A stretch of DNA of 64,000 bases, taken from NCBI RefSeq assembly GCF_000425285.1, contig NZ_AUDD01000007.1:62001-126000 (forward strand), given 5' to 3'. Position 1 is the stretch's first letter; each line of letters opens with the position of its first letter. This document shows, piece after piece, positions 26,674 to 36,268 of the stretch. This DNA is from Acidipropionibacterium jensenii DSM 20535 (GTDB taxonomy: Bacteria; Actinomycetota; Actinomycetes; Propionibacteriales; Propionibacteriaceae). The position numbers and the translations under genes are program-made. The notes below the pieces were generated by a model, which was not told the DNA's origin, did no database searches, and saw only the letters and a program-made list of their open reading frames with translations.

Positions 26674-27786
26674 GTGAAGAAGAAAGCCCTCGCAGCCTCG
26701 GCCGTGTTCTCGGCCATGGCCCTGACCCTGTCGGCGTGTGCCCAGGCACCCGACCAGTCCAGCAGCAGCGCATCCCCGGCCGCGTCGGCCTCCGGGAAGC
26801 CTGCCTCCGGCGACTTCAAGGCATGCATCGTCTCCGACTCCGCCGGGTTCACCGACAAGTCCTTCAACCAGACCTCTCTGGCCGGCCTCGAGAAGGCCGC
26901 CACCGATCTGAAGATCAACACCGCCAAGGTGGAGTCCAAGGACGACAAGGACTACGCCGTCAACATCCAGTCGATGGTCGACGCCAAGTGCACCATCATC
27001 GTCTCGGTCGGCTTCCTGCTCGAGAAGGCGACCGTGGCTGCCGCCAAGGCCAACCCCAACATCGACTTCGCGATCGTCGACTCCCAGCCCGAGGGCGCTC
27101 CCTCGAACCTCAAGCCGCTGATCTTCAACACCGCCGAGTCCTCCTTCATGGCCGGCTACCTCGCGGCCGCCCTCACCAAGACCGGCAAGGTCGGAACCTT
27201 CGGCGGCATGAAGATCCCCACCGTGACGATCTTCATGGACGGCTACGCCCAGGGTGTCGACTACTACAACACCCAGAAGAAGAAGTCGGTCCAGGTGCTC
27301 GGCTGGGACGCCAAGAAGCAGGACGGCCTGTTCGTCCCCCAGCCCAACCCCTTCCAGAACGTCGCCGGTGGCAAGACGACCGCCCAGACCCTCATCAACC
27401 AGGGCGCCGACATCGTCCTGCCGGTGGCCGGCAATGCCGGTAACGGTGCTCTTCAGGTGGTGAAGTCCTCGGGCGGCAAGGCCAACGCCATCTGGGTCGA
27501 CGCCGACGGCTGCAACACCCAGCCGAACTACTGCTCCAGCATCATCACCTCGGTGTACAAGGGCATGGACGTGGCGGTCTACGACGCCATCAAGGCGGCC
27601 AAGGACGGATCCTTCTCCGGCACACCCTATGTCGGCTCGCTGGCCGACGGCGGCACCGGACTGTCTCCCTTCCACACCTTCGACTCCAAGATCCCGGCCG
27701 ATCTCAAGGCGGATCTGACCAAGATCAAGTCCGACATCGGCTCGGGCGCGATCAAGATCACCTCGACGGCCCAGCCCAAGAAGTGA
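26674..27786 (+). CDS. BMP-family nucleoside-binding lipoprotein
   Basis: Substrate-binding protein of a nucleoside ABC importer, held to the outer face of the membrane. 370 residues: a signal peptide with lipobox LSACAQ (Cys22), a Ser/Ala-rich linker, then a periplasmic-binding fold of the basic-membrane-protein family, with CIVSDSAGFTDKSFNQTSLAGLE and MDGYAQGVDYY. The GTG start has CAGGAGG six bases ahead. It heads the run lipoprotein, ATPase, permease, permease, cytidine deaminase. A perfect 19-bp hairpin after it would let it be made in excess of the membrane parts. Confidence 0.93.
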   Translation: MKKKALAASAVFSAMALTLSACAQAPDQSSSSASPAASASGKPASGDFKACIVSDSAGFTDKSFNQTSLAGLEKAATDLKINTAKVESKDDKDYAVNIQSMVDAKCTIIVSVGFLLEKATVAAAKANPNIDFAIVDSQPEGAPSNLKPLIFNTAESSFMAGYLAAALTKTGKVGTFGGMKIPTVTIFMDGYAQGVDYYNTQKKKSVQVLGWDAKKQDGLFVPQPNPFQNVAGGKTTAQTLINQGADIVLPVAGNAGNGALQVVKSSGGKANAIWVDADGCNTQPNYCSSIITSVYKGMDVAVYDAIKAAKDGSFSGTPYVGSLADGGTGLSPFHTFDSKIPADLKADLTKIKSDIGSGAIKITSTAQPKK

Positions 27787-27808
27787 CCAGGTACCGCAAC
27801 TAGCCCGC

Positions 27809-27855
27809 AGATCACCGGCCGGCCCCGTCGACGAGGCGGGGCCGGCCGGTGATCT
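27809..27855 (+). terminator. perfect 19-bp hairpin between binding protein and ATPase genes
   Basis: 27809-27827 pairs without mismatch with 27837-27855; the loop has nine bases and a short T-poor tail follows. As it is inside the operon it probably acts as a partial terminator or a block to 3'-exonucleases. Confidence 0.75.
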
Positions 27856-27915
27856 GATGGCGCCTCCGGTTCCCGGGTCAGGGGCCGGTCCGACTGAGCG
27901 TGGAAGGATCTCCCC

Positions 27916-29538
27916 GTGGCAGATGTCACAACCCAGGACTCGACGACGGCCCCACCGGTGGCCAAGGGGCTCAGCCTGCGCGGAGTCTCCAAGCGGTTCG
28001 GCGGACTGACCGCCAACGACCAGATCGACCTCGACGTCGTCCCGGGGCGGATCCACTGCCTGCTGGGGGAGAACGGGGCGGGCAAGTCGACCCTGATGAA
28101 CATCCTCTACGGACTCCTGGAGTCCGACGAGGGGTCGATCTACATCGACGGCGTCGAGAAGCACTTCGACAACCCGAAGCAGGCCATGGCGGCCGGTATC
28201 GGGATGGTTCACCAGCACTTCATGCTGGTCGACGTGTTCACGGTCGCCGAGAACATCATCCTGGGCCGGGAGCCCTCCCGCGCCGGGGTGCTCGACATGC
28301 GCCGGGCCCGCGCCACCGTCCGCGACCTGTCGAGCCGCTACCACCTGGACGTCGCCCCCGATGCGGTGGTGGAGAACCTGCCGGTCGGCGTCCAGCAGCG
28401 CGTGGAGATTCTCAAGTCGCTGGCCAATGACGCCCGGTTCCTCATCTTCGACGAGCCGACCGCCGTCCTCACCCCTCAGGAGATCGAGGAGCTGATGGAG
28501 GTCATGAGAACCCTGCGCGACGAGGGCCGGGCGATCGTCTTCATCACCCACAAGCTTCACGAGGTCCGGGCGATCGCCGATGACATCACCGTCATCCGTC
28601 GCGGTCGGGTGGTCGGCCAGGCCCAACCCCAGAACTCCGAGGGGGAGCTTGCCGAGATGATGGTCGGACGGGCCGTCAACCTGGTCGTCGACAAGGAGCC
28701 GGCGCACCCCGGGGACACCAGACTGGAGATCGACCACCTCACGGTGGCCGACGACACCGGGGCGGTGATGGTCGACGACGTCTCGCTGTCGGTGGCCGGG
28801 GGAGAGATCCTGTGCATCGCCGGCGTCCAGGGCAATGGCCAGACCGAGCTGGCCCAGGCCCTGCTGGGCACCGTGCGTCCCACCACCGGGCAGATCCGCA
28901 TCGACGGGGTGGCCACCGCCCAGATGGACCCCGGACAAACCATTCGGGCCGGCCTCGGATTCGTCCCCGAGGACCGCCAGCGCGACGGCTTCGTCGGCGA
29001 GTACACGGTGGCCCAGAACCTGGTCCTCAACCATGTCGAGGACTTCGCCCGGGCCGGGAACCTCAGACTCGGACAGATCCACGACAACGCGGTCGCCCGG
29101 GTCGAGGAGTTCGACATCCGGACCCCCTCGGTGAATCTCCCAGTGCGCTCCCTGTCGGGAGGCAACCAGCAGAAGGTGGTGCTGGCCCGCGAGCTGTCCC
29201 GTGACCTCAGCGTGTTGGTGGCATCCCAGCCGACCCGCGGCGTCGACGTCGGCGCCATCGAGTTCCTGCACAGCCGCCTGGTCTCCGAGCGGGACAAGGG
29301 CACCGCGGTGCTCATCGTCTCCACCGAGCTCGACGAGATCGAGGCGCTGGCCGACCGGATCGCCGTGATGTACCGCGGCAGGGTGGTCGGGGTGGTGCCC
29401 GCGGGCACCCCGCGCGACGTCCTCGGCCTCATGATGGCCGGCGCAAGCTACCAGGAGGCGCTCGACGGCGCCACCTCCTCCCGGCAGGATGCTGACGGGC
29501 ACGATCACGTTGAGAAGGTCATCGATGAGCACGAGTGA
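27916..29538 (+). CDS. nucleoside ABC importer, double ATP-binding protein
   Basis: 540 residues with two fused ABC cassettes, as in RbsA-like and NupA-type proteins. Cassette 1 (about 20-250) has Walker A GENGAGKST, signature NLPVGVQQR and Walker B FLIFDEPTAVLT. Cassette 2 (about 265-510) has a degenerate Walker A (GVQGNGQTE) but a good signature, LSGGNQQK, so only the first site may hydrolyse ATP well, as is usual for this class. The GTG start has GGAAGGA eight bases ahead. It overlaps the first permease gene by 14 nt. Confidence 0.95.
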   Translation: MADVTTQDSTTAPPVAKGLSLRGVSKRFGGLTANDQIDLDVVPGRIHCLLGENGAGKSTLMNILYGLLESDEGSIYIDGVEKHFDNPKQAMAAGIGMVHQHFMLVDVFTVAENIILGREPSRAGVLDMRRARATVRDLSSRYHLDVAPDAVVENLPVGVQQRVEILKSLANDARFLIFDEPTAVLTPQEIEELMEVMRTLRDEGRAIVFITHKLHEVRAIADDITVIRRGRVVGQAQPQNSEGELAEMMVGRAVNLVVDKEPAHPGDTRLEIDHLTVADDTGAVMVDDVSLSVAGGEILCIAGVQGNGQTELAQALLGTVRPTTGQIRIDGVATAQMDPGQTIRAGLGFVPEDRQRDGFVGEYTVAQNLVLNHVEDFARAGNLRLGQIHDNAVARVEEFDIRTPSVNLPVRSLSGGNQQKVVLARELSRDLSVLVASQPTRGVDVGAIEFLHSRLVSERDKGTAVLIVSTELDEIEALADRIAVMYRGRVVGVVPAGTPRDVLGLMMAGASYQEALDGATSSRQDADGHDHVEKVIDEHE

Positions 29539-30856
29539 GACGCCGAACCCCGGACCCGAGGGGTCTGAGAACGCGGCCCCCGAGGAGGTCGCCCCGCTGG
29601 ACCAGTCCGTGGTGGACAAGGTCCCCACCGACGCCCCGGTCACCAGCCACGAGATCGTCGCCGCCCAGGAGAGCCGGGCGCGCAGCGGGTTCCCGTGGAA
29701 TGAGCTGTGGGTGACGGTGGCGGCCTTCGTGATGGCCTTCATCGTCTCCGCGGTGGTGATGGTGGTCGCCGACCCGGACATCTCCAAGCAGTGGTCCTAC
29801 GTCCTCAGCCGCCCCGACGCCATCACCAGCTCCTGGGCGAAGGTCTCGGGCGCCTACGTGGCGCTGTTCCAGGGAGCCTTCGGGTCCTGGACGGCGATCA
29901 CCGCCACCACCGCCCAGGCGGCCCCGCTGATCTGCGGAGGCCTGGCGATCGGCCTCGCCTTCAAGGCCGGCCTGTTCAACATCGGCGGTCAGGGCCAGGC
30001 GATCGCCGGGGCCACCCTCGCGGCGTGGGTGGGATTCAACTTCCACAGCCTCCCGCTGGTTCCCCATCTTGTCCTGGCGATGATCGCCGGACTGCTCGGC
30101 GGCGCCGTCTGGGGCGGCATCGCCGGCGTCCTGCGCGCCAAGGCGGGAGCAAATGAGGTCATCGTCACCATCATGCTCAACTACGTCGCCTCCGGCCTGC
30201 TGGCCTGGCTGCTCACCACCAGCGCCTTCCAGATGCCCGGGCGCACCGATCCGATCGCCCCGCCGGTGGACTGGGCGGCCACCTTCCCGAGACTGGCCGG
30301 GTCCCAGCTCCACCTGGGCTTCTTCCTGGCCCTGCTGCTGGCGGTGGCCACCTGGTGGCTGCTGGACCGCACCAGGCTCGGATTCCACATCAAGGCCGTC
30401 GGGGCCAACCCGAACGCCTCGGCGACCGCCGGCATGAAGGTCGACCGGATCATCGCCGTGACGATGATCATCTCCGGTGCGCTGGCCGGATTCGCCGGCG
30501 TGGAGGTGGCCCTGGGTCCGATCTCGGGAGCGACCCCCACCCAGCTGTCCATCGGACTGGTCGGATCGATCGGCTTCGACTCCATCACGGTCGCCCTGCT
30601 GGGCCGGTCCAGGCCGCTCGGCGTGGTGCTGGCCGGTCTGTTCTGGGGGGCGATGAGCCAGGGCGGCCTGCGGATGCAGGCCCTGGCCCAGACCCCGCTG
30701 GACCTGGTGAGCGTCATCCAGGCCGTCATCGTGATGTTCGTGGCCGCGCCGATGCTGGTCAAGACGATCCTGCCCTTCCTCAAGACCGCTCATGACCGAC
30801 GACGGGAACGCAGCACCAAGCCCGGGTCCGACCCGAAGACGGGAGCACTGGCATGA
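29525..30856 (+). CDS. nucleoside ABC importer, permease 1
   Basis: 443 residues of the BPD_transp_2 permease family. A cytoplasmic, charged N-terminus of about 60 residues is followed by eight to ten membrane helices; the conserved region GLAIGLAFKAGLFNIGGQGQ lies near residue 140 and GANEVIVTIMLNYVASG near 210. The ATG at 29525 (GAGAAGG ahead) lies within the ATPase gene. The stop overlaps the start of permease 2 (ATGA). Confidence 0.93.
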   Translation: MSTSETPNPGPEGSENAAPEEVAPLDQSVVDKVPTDAPVTSHEIVAAQESRARSGFPWNELWVTVAAFVMAFIVSAVVMVVADPDISKQWSYVLSRPDAITSSWAKVSGAYVALFQGAFGSWTAITATTAQAAPLICGGLAIGLAFKAGLFNIGGQGQAIAGATLAAWVGFNFHSLPLVPHLVLAMIAGLLGGAVWGGIAGVLRAKAGANEVIVTIMLNYVASGLLAWLLTTSAFQMPGRTDPIAPPVDWAATFPRLAGSQLHLGFFLALLLAVATWWLLDRTRLGFHIKAVGANPNASATAGMKVDRIIAVTMIISGALAGFAGVEVALGPISGATPTQLSIGLVGSIGFDSITVALLGRSRPLGVVLAGLFWGAMSQGGLRMQALAQTPLDLVSVIQAVIVMFVAAPMLVKTILPFLKTAHDRRRERSTKPGSDPKTGALA

Positions 30857-32223
30857 GCCCCGACAAGATCCGCCTGCCTCGCCCCGCCGAGTCCGACCCG
30901 GTGCGCGCCGGGGTGGCCGCACCCCCTGTCCCGGACGGTTCCGGGGACGGTGCCGCCGATGAGATCTCACTGGTCCACATCGAGTCCCGGGAGGCGCGCA
31001 CCCACCGGCTGTCCACCTCGGTCCTGATCGGTCTGATGGCCGTCGTCCTGCTGTGGTTGACCACCATGACGACCGGCCGGGCCCACTTCTCCTTCGCCGA
31101 TGCCCTGTCGACCCACAAGCTGGGCACCCTGGGGGTTTCCGGCGTCCCCGTCGTGCTGGTCTCGGGACTGCTGTGCGCACTGGCCGCGGCCGGGTTCTTC
31201 CTGGGCCGCTCCCACCGGGCCATCTCCCGGACCTCGGCGGTGGTCGCCGGGGTGACCATCGTGGTCGGTTTCCTCACCTGGGCGGCGGCCGGCCATGAGC
31301 TGCCCTTCCAGGTCGCCAGCCAGCTCCAGGGCACCATCGCCCTGGCCACCCCGCTCATCCTGGGCGCCCTGTGCGGGGTGATGTGCGAACGATCCGGGGT
31401 CGTCAACGTCGCCATCGAGGGCCAGATGCTCACCGCGGCCTTCGCCTCGGCGCTGGTCGGCTCGATGACCCAGTCGATCACCGCGGCCATCATCGCGGCG
31501 GTGATCGCCGGCGTTGCGATGGCGGCCCTGCTCGCGGTGTTCACCGTGAAGTACCTGGTCGACCAGGTGGTGATGGGGGTCGTGGTGAACCTGTTCGCCT
31601 CCGGCCTCACCGGCTTCCTCTACAACCAGCTGATGGGCCAGGACACCGAGAAGTACAACACCGCTCCGATCATGGGCCAGATCGCCATCCCAGGGCTGTC
31701 GAAGATCCCCTTCGTCGGCTCGGTGCTGTTCGACCAGACGATCCTCGTCTACGTCGCGGTGTGCTGCATCCCGCTGGTCTACCTGCTGCTGTGGCACACC
31801 CGCTGGGGACTGCGGGTGCGTTCGGTCGGCGAGCACCCCCAGGCCGCCGACACCGTCGGAATCTCGGTCGCCGGGATCCGCTGGGCGGCCGTTCTGGCCG
31901 GCGGCGTGCTGGCCGGACTGGGCGGTGCTTACTTCACGATCGGCACCGTCGGCTCCTTCTCCAAGGACATCACCGTCGGCAACGGCTTCATCGCCCTGGC
32001 CGCCCTCATCATGGGCCGCTGGCGGCCGGGTCTGGCCGCCCTGATGGCGCTGTTCTTCGCCTTCCTCACCCAGCTGTCGACCGAGCTGGGACCGTTGGGG
32101 ACGCCGATGCCCAGCCAGTTCCTGCTGCTGCTGCCCTACCTGGCCACGATTGTCGCGGTGGCCGGGCTGGTCGGTAAGGTGCGGGCCCCGGCCGCTGACG
32201 GCGATCCCTTCATCAAGGAGTGA
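30853..32223 (+). CDS. nucleoside ABC importer, permease 2
   Basis: 456 residues, second membrane subunit of the importer. The typical motif [20 protein letters not shown] and a tail of hydrophobic helices identify the family. The N-terminal 60 residues are cytoplasmic and hydrophilic. Start and stop overlap with neighbours (ATGA on the left, GTGA on the right), so the run is translationally coupled. The adjoining cytidine deaminase supports pyrimidine nucleosides as at least part of the substrate range; this is inferred from context. Confidence 0.93.
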   Translation: MSPDKIRLPRPAESDPVRAGVAAPPVPDGSGDGAADEISLVHIESREARTHRLSTSVLIGLMAVVLLWLTTMTTGRAHFSFADALSTHKLGTLGVSGVPVVLVSGLLCALAAAGFFLGRSHRAISRTSAVVAGVTIVVGFLTWAAAGHELPFQVASQLQGTIALATPLILGALCGVMCERSGVVNVAIEGQMLTAAFASALVGSMTQSITAAIIAAVIAGVAMAALLAVFTVKYLVDQVVMGVVVNLFASGLTGFLYNQLMGQDTEKYNTAPIMGQIAIPGLSKIPFVGSVLFDQTILVYVAVCCIPLVYLLLWHTRWGLRVRSVGEHPQAADTVGISVAGIRWAAVLAGGVLAGLGGAYFTIGTVGSFSKDITVGNGFIALAALIMGRWRPGLAALMALFFAFLTQLSTELGPLGTPMPSQFLLLLPYLATIVAVAGLVGKVRAPAADGDPFIKE

Positions 32224-32702
32224 CCGATCGCCGCACCGGCGAGGCGGGAGAGCGGAGGATGATGAGCGAGGGAATCGACTGGCAGCGGCTGCACCGGGCG
32301 GCGCGGGCCGCCTGCGAGCACGGCTACGCCCCCTACTCCCACTACCGAGTCGGGGCCGCCGGGCTGGTGGACGACGGCCGGCTGGTGGTCGGCTGCAATG
32401 TCGAGAACGCCGCCTACGGCGTCACCCTGTGCGCCGAGTGCGGGCTGATCAGCAGCCTTGTCGCCGGCGGTGGCGGGAGGTTGGTGGCGTTCTGCTGCGT
32501 CGACTCCTCCGGTACGGCGATCATGGCCTGCGGGCGCTGCCGGCAGCTGCTCTGGGAGCACGGCGGGGCCGGACTTCTGGTCGACACCCCGCTCGGCGTG
32601 CTCCCGATGAGCCAGGTCCTGCCCCAGGCCTTCGACATCACCAACCTCGACGCCCGACGTGCCGCCGAGGAGACCGGACACCGCGAGGGGACTCCCGAAT
32701 GA
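32220..32702 (+). CDS. cdd: cytidine deaminase
   Basis: Deaminates cytidine and deoxycytidine to uridine forms. Zinc ligands and the catalytic acid are visible: Cys71-Ala-Glu73 in VENAAYGVTLCAEC and the pair Cys104, Cys107 in ACGRCRQ (the usual Pro before the first Cys is Ala). 160 residues if the GTG at 32220, which overlaps the permease stop, is used; an ATG at 32262 with GGAGG shortly before it would give 146 residues and may be the true start. Placed to process nucleosides brought in by the importer. Confidence 0.93.
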   Translation: MTDRRTGEAGERRMMSEGIDWQRLHRAARAACEHGYAPYSHYRVGAAGLVDDGRLVVGCNVENAAYGVTLCAECGLISSLVAGGGGRLVAFCCVDSSGTAIMACGRCRQLLWEHGGAGLLVDTPLGVLPMSQVLPQAFDITNLDARRAAEETGHREGTPE

Positions 32703-33646
32703 TCACAGCAGCCGCTGACGGCTCCTCCCTGGACAACCCCGGCCCGGCCGGCTGGGCCTGGTACATCGACGACGATCACTGGGCGGCCGGCGGTTGGCCG
32801 CGCGGAACCAACAACATGGGAGAGTTGATGGCCGTCCTCGATCTGCTGCGCTCCACCGCCGTCGCCGACGCCGAGGAGCCACTCACCGTGCTGTGCGACT
32901 CGCAGTACGCCATCAACTGCTGCACCCGGTGGATCCCGGGCTGGAAGAAGCGCGGCTGGAAGAAGCGCGACGGCAAGCCGGTCCTCAACCGGGACCTGCT
33001 CGAACAGCTCGACGAGGCGCTGGCCGGCCGCGATGTCACCTTCGAGTGGGTCAAGGGACATGCCGGCCACCGGATGAACGAGGCCGCCGACCACCGGGCC
33101 AGGGCGGCCGCGACCGCCTACCGCGACGGCACCCCGGTCGACGCCGGGCCGGGCATGACCGGCCACGGACCGGTCGCCGAGGAGCCCGACCCGGGCCAGA
33201 ACCGCGACGAAGGCACCGGGGACGGCTCGAGGCCCGCCGATCAGGGGCAGCGCAGCGACCAGGAGGGCCTGTTCGCGCTGCCGGAGACCCCGCTGACCCC
33301 CGACCAGGAGCTGCTGGTCGAGCTGACCCGGCTGGAGCGGCTCACCCTCTCCGATGAGATCCGCACGGACCCGGCCAGGATGGCGGAGTTGATGGCTCCG
33401 GACTTCGTCGAGCACGCCGCCAGCGGCCGGCTGTGGACCCGCGGGCGGATGCTGGCCAGCCTCAAACCCCTGGAGGTCCGGCCGAAGTTCGAGGTGCTGG
33501 GGCTGATGCACCTGGGTCCGGACACCGTGCTGCTGCGCTGGCGGGAGAGGGGCGGTTCGCGGGTGGTGCTGCGCGCCTCCATCTGGCAGCGCGGTGGCGC
33601 TCACGGCTGGCAGATGCGGTTCCACCAGGGGACCCCGGTCCGCTGA
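32699..33646 (+). CDS. RNase HI fused to a DUF4440/NTF2-like domain
   Basis: 315 residues. The N-terminal RNase HI domain (1-145) has the acidic catalytic set: Asp in AAADGSSLDNPG, Glu in NNMGELMAVL, Asp in LCDSQYAIN and the HAGHRMNEAADHRAR region, so it should cleave RNA in RNA-DNA hybrids. After a hydrophilic linker (about 146-200) comes an NTF2/SnoaL-like domain of about 110 residues (ELLVELTRLERLTLSDEI onward), often seen as DUF4440. The start overlaps the cdd stop (ATGA). The role of the second domain is unknown. No independent promoter is visible. Confidence 0.88.
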   Translation: MITAAADGSSLDNPGPAGWAWYIDDDHWAAGGWPRGTNNMGELMAVLDLLRSTAVADAEEPLTVLCDSQYAINCCTRWIPGWKKRGWKKRDGKPVLNRDLLEQLDEALAGRDVTFEWVKGHAGHRMNEAADHRARAAATAYRDGTPVDAGPGMTGHGPVAEEPDPGQNRDEGTGDGSRPADQGQRSDQEGLFALPETPLTPDQELLVELTRLERLTLSDEIRTDPARMAELMAPDFVEHAASGRLWTRGRMLASLKPLEVRPKFEVLGLMHLGPDTVLLRWRERGGSRVVLRASIWQRGGAHGWQMRFHQGTPVR

Positions 33647-33669
33647 TCGGTGCCCCCGCGCCGGACCGA

Positions 33670-33675
33670 TAAGCT
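33670..33675 (+). promoter_or_regulatory. -10 box of metG (leaderless)
   Basis: TAAGCT seven bases before the ATG at 33683, without a ribosome site. Confidence 0.55.
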
Positions 33676-33682
33676 GGGGCCC

Positions 33683-35473
33683 ATGTGTGCCAACATTCTT
33701 GCCGCCGTCGCGTGGCCCTACGCCAATGGGCCCCGACACATCGGCCATGTCTCCGGCTTCGGAGTTCCCTCAGACGTCTTCGCCCGGTTCATGCGCATGT
33801 CAGGACACCGGGTGCTGATGGTCTCGGGATCCGACTGCCATGGCACCGCCATCTCGGTGAAGGCGGACCAGGAGGGTCTGACCGCCCAGCAGTGCGCCGA
33901 GAAGTACCACCGCATCATCGCCAAGGATCTGCAGGGGCTGGGGCTGTCCTACGACCTGTACACCGAGACGATGACCGACAACCACGCCCATGTCGTCCAG
34001 GAGATCTTCCGGACCCTGCACAGCAACGGCTACCTCGTCAAGCACTCCGAGCTGGCCGCCTTCGAGGCCGGTACCGGGCGCACCCTGCCCGACCGCTACA
34101 TCGAGGGCACCTGCCCGTTCTGCGGCTATGACGACGCCCGCGGCGACCAGTGCGACCACTGCGGACGGCAGCTGGACGCCACCGACCTGGTCAATCCGCA
34201 CTCCAAGACCACCGGGGCGGTCCCCGAGTTCCGCGAGACCGAGCACTTCTTCCTGGATCTGCCGGCCCTGGCGACCTCGCTGACCGAGTGGATCGACACC
34301 CGCACCGACTGGCGGCCCAATGTCCTGAAGTTCTCGCACAACCTGCTCGACGAGTTGCGTCCCCGACCCATCACCCGTGACCTCGACTGGGGCGTCCCGG
34401 TGCCTGTGGAGGGCTGGCAGGACAACCCGATGAAGAGCATCTACGTCTGGTTCGACGCCGTGATCGGATACCTGTCGGCGTCCATCGAGTGGGCCCGGCG
34501 CAGCGGTCATCCGGAGGCCTGGAAGGACTTCTGGACCGGTGGCCAGGAGCAGTCCTACTACTTCATGGGCAAGGACAACATCGTCTTCCACTCGGTGATC
34601 TGGCCCGGCATCCTGCTCGGCGTCGACGGCGAGGGGGACAAGGGCGGGGAGCAGTCCCAGGAGCTCGGCCACCTCGACCTGCCCACAGAGATCGTCTCCA
34701 GCGAGTTCCTCACCATGAGCGGCTCGAAGGTCTCCAACTCGCGCGGCGCGACGATCTTCGTCGGTGACTTCCTGCGCGAGTTCGGCCCTGACGCGCTGCG
34801 CTACTTCATCGCGGTCGCCGGTCCGGAGAACCAGGACACCGACTTCACCTGGGACGAGTTCGTCCGCCGGGTGAACTTCGAACTGGCCAACGAGTGGGGC
34901 AACCTGGTCAACCGGTCGGTCTCGATGGCCTTCAAGAACTGCGGGCAGATCCCGGCCGCCGGCGAGCTCACTGACGACGACACCGAGCTGCTGGAGGCCT
35001 CCCGGGGCGCCTTCGAGACGGTGGGGGAGCTGCTCGGCCACGCCAAGTTCAAGGCGGCGATCACCGAGGCGATGAGGATCGTCGGGCTCGCCAACGCGTA
35101 CATCAGCGCCCAGGAGCCCTGGAAGCTCAAGGACGACTCGGCCCGCCGCGACACCGTGCTGCACGTCGCCCTCCAGGTGGTCAGCGACTGCAACACCCTG
35201 CTCACCCCCTTCCTGCCGCACGCCAGCCAGCAGGTCTACCAGGCCCTGGGCGGGGAGGGCATCTGGGCCGCCATGCCCGAGATGGTCGAGGTGGAGGAGA
35301 ACGGTCGCAGCTACCCGGTGCTGCAGGGCGACTACGCCGCCGAGAAGGCGCACTGGGCCTCCGAGCCGATCGCGGTGGGGCGTCCGCTGTCCAAGCCCTC
35401 GCCGATCGTCCACAAGATCGACCCGAAGCTGGCCGAGACCGGCCCCGAGTGGGCGCCGATCAGCACCGACTGA
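33683..35473 (+). CDS. metG: methionine-tRNA ligase
   Basis: Charges tRNA(Met). 596 residues. HIGH motif at 19-22 (RHIGHVSG), a single zinc knuckle [18 protein letters not shown] near 144-161, and the anticodon-binding helical domain at the C-terminus. No C-terminal EMAP-like dimerisation domain. The class I KMSKS loop is unusual: [12 protein letters not shown] near 344-355, with Asn where the second Lys normally stands. The frame opens at 33650, but homology and the -10 spacing both support the ATG at 33683. It ends 20 nt before the convergent kinase gene. Confidence 0.95.
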   Translation: MCANILAAVAWPYANGPRHIGHVSGFGVPSDVFARFMRMSGHRVLMVSGSDCHGTAISVKADQEGLTAQQCAEKYHRIIAKDLQGLGLSYDLYTETMTDNHAHVVQEIFRTLHSNGYLVKHSELAAFEAGTGRTLPDRYIEGTCPFCGYDDARGDQCDHCGRQLDATDLVNPHSKTTGAVPEFRETEHFFLDLPALATSLTEWIDTRTDWRPNVLKFSHNLLDELRPRPITRDLDWGVPVPVEGWQDNPMKSIYVWFDAVIGYLSASIEWARRSGHPEAWKDFWTGGQEQSYYFMGKDNIVFHSVIWPGILLGVDGEGDKGGEQSQELGHLDLPTEIVSSEFLTMSGSKVSNSRGATIFVGDFLREFGPDALRYFIAVAGPENQDTDFTWDEFVRRVNFELANEWGNLVNRSVSMAFKNCGQIPAAGELTDDDTELLEASRGAFETVGELLGHAKFKAAITEAMRIVGLANAYISAQEPWKLKDDSARRDTVLHVALQVVSDCNTLLTPFLPHASQQVYQALGGEGIWAAMPEMVEVEENGRSYPVLQGDYAAEKAHWASEPIAVGRPLSKPSPIVHKIDPKLAETGPEWAPISTD

Positions 35474-35492
35474 GGTCCCTCGGTCCCCGGCC

Positions 35493-36122
35493 TCAGATCC
35501 GGGTGTTGCTCAGACTGGGTGCTGCCCAGATCTGGGTGTCGGGGGCCAGCGACGCGATCTCGCGGCGGGCCAGCGCCATCCGCATCGGCTGGAATCCCCT
35601 CGCCACGGCGCGACCGCGCAGCTCCCGCTCATCCTGGCGTAGCGCCAGTCCCCGCCGGAGCAGGATCGAGGGCTGCTTGCGGTGCTGACGCAGGTCGCGA
35701 CCCAGACGGCGGGCGAAGTTGAGATCGCGGGGCCGGTCCAGCCAGATCGGCAGCACCGCCAGGCCGGCGGCCCGGCAGGGGGCGAGCAGGTCGGTGGCGA
35801 AGATCCCCTCGGCCAGGACCGCCGGGGACCCCGCGGTGCAGATCTCCTGGCTGCCCCTGGTCCGGTTCTCCGAGATGACGTAGTGCGGGGTGACCGCGCG
35901 ACCGGAGGCCACCAGCCGGCTGAGGGCGGCCACCGCTGCTGCCATGTCCCAGGAGTCGACGTCGTCCCAGTCGACCATGCCGTGCACCCGGGGCAGGTCG
36001 GGGTCGTCTCCGTTGCGGTAGAAGTCGTCCAGCCTGACCTGCGGGACCGCGGTCAACCTGGCCAGACGGGACTTGCCCGATCCGGACGGACCGGCCAGCA
36101 GGACGATGGTGCACGATGCCAC
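35493..36122 (-). CDS. uridine kinase-like P-loop kinase
   Basis: 209 residues with Walker A GPSGSGKSRL at 11-20, the DDFYRNGDDPDLP metal/base loop and a DWDDVDSW segment, all like the uridine kinase/phosphoribulokinase group. The acceptor is not proven; adjacency to salvage genes makes a nucleoside plausible. The GTG at 36122 lies eight bases after TAGAAT and has no ribosome site. Convergent with metG. The 146-bp gap before the next gene holds only this promoter and a weak GCCTC/GAGGC hairpin at 36152-36165. Confidence 0.8.
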   Translation of the reverse strand: MASCTIVLLAGPSGSGKSRLARLTAVPQVRLDDFYRNGDDPDLPRVHGMVDWDDVDSWDMAAAVAALSRLVASGRAVTPHYVISENRTRGSQEICTAGSPAVLAEGIFATDLLAPCRAAGLAVLPIWLDRPRDLNFARRLGRDLRQHRKQPSILLRRGLALRQDERELRGRAVARGFQPMRMALARREIASLAPDTQIWAAPSLSNTRI

Positions 36123-36130
36123 GGCCGGTC

Positions 36131-36136
36131 ATTCTA
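36131..36136 (-). promoter_or_regulatory. -10 box of the P-loop kinase gene
   Basis: TAGAAT on the minus strand, eight bases before the GTG at 36122. Confidence 0.5.
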
Positions 36137-36268
36137 GCGGTTCGGCGTCACGCCTCCGGTGAGGCCGCTGTGGTGGCCCGCCCTCGCGTTCCCGGCGTGC
36201 CGCACCGAATGTCCTGAATGCCCCGCATGGCCCGCGCCGACTGTGCCGGCCGGGCCGCGCGGGGTGGA

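Noticed and set aside
26596-29787. 1063-codon minus-strand frame opposite the importer genes
   Set aside because: No domain, and antisense to a lipoprotein and an ABC ATPase with intact motifs; the same applies to the long antisense frames at 10083-11894, 12417-14279 and 21054-23588.
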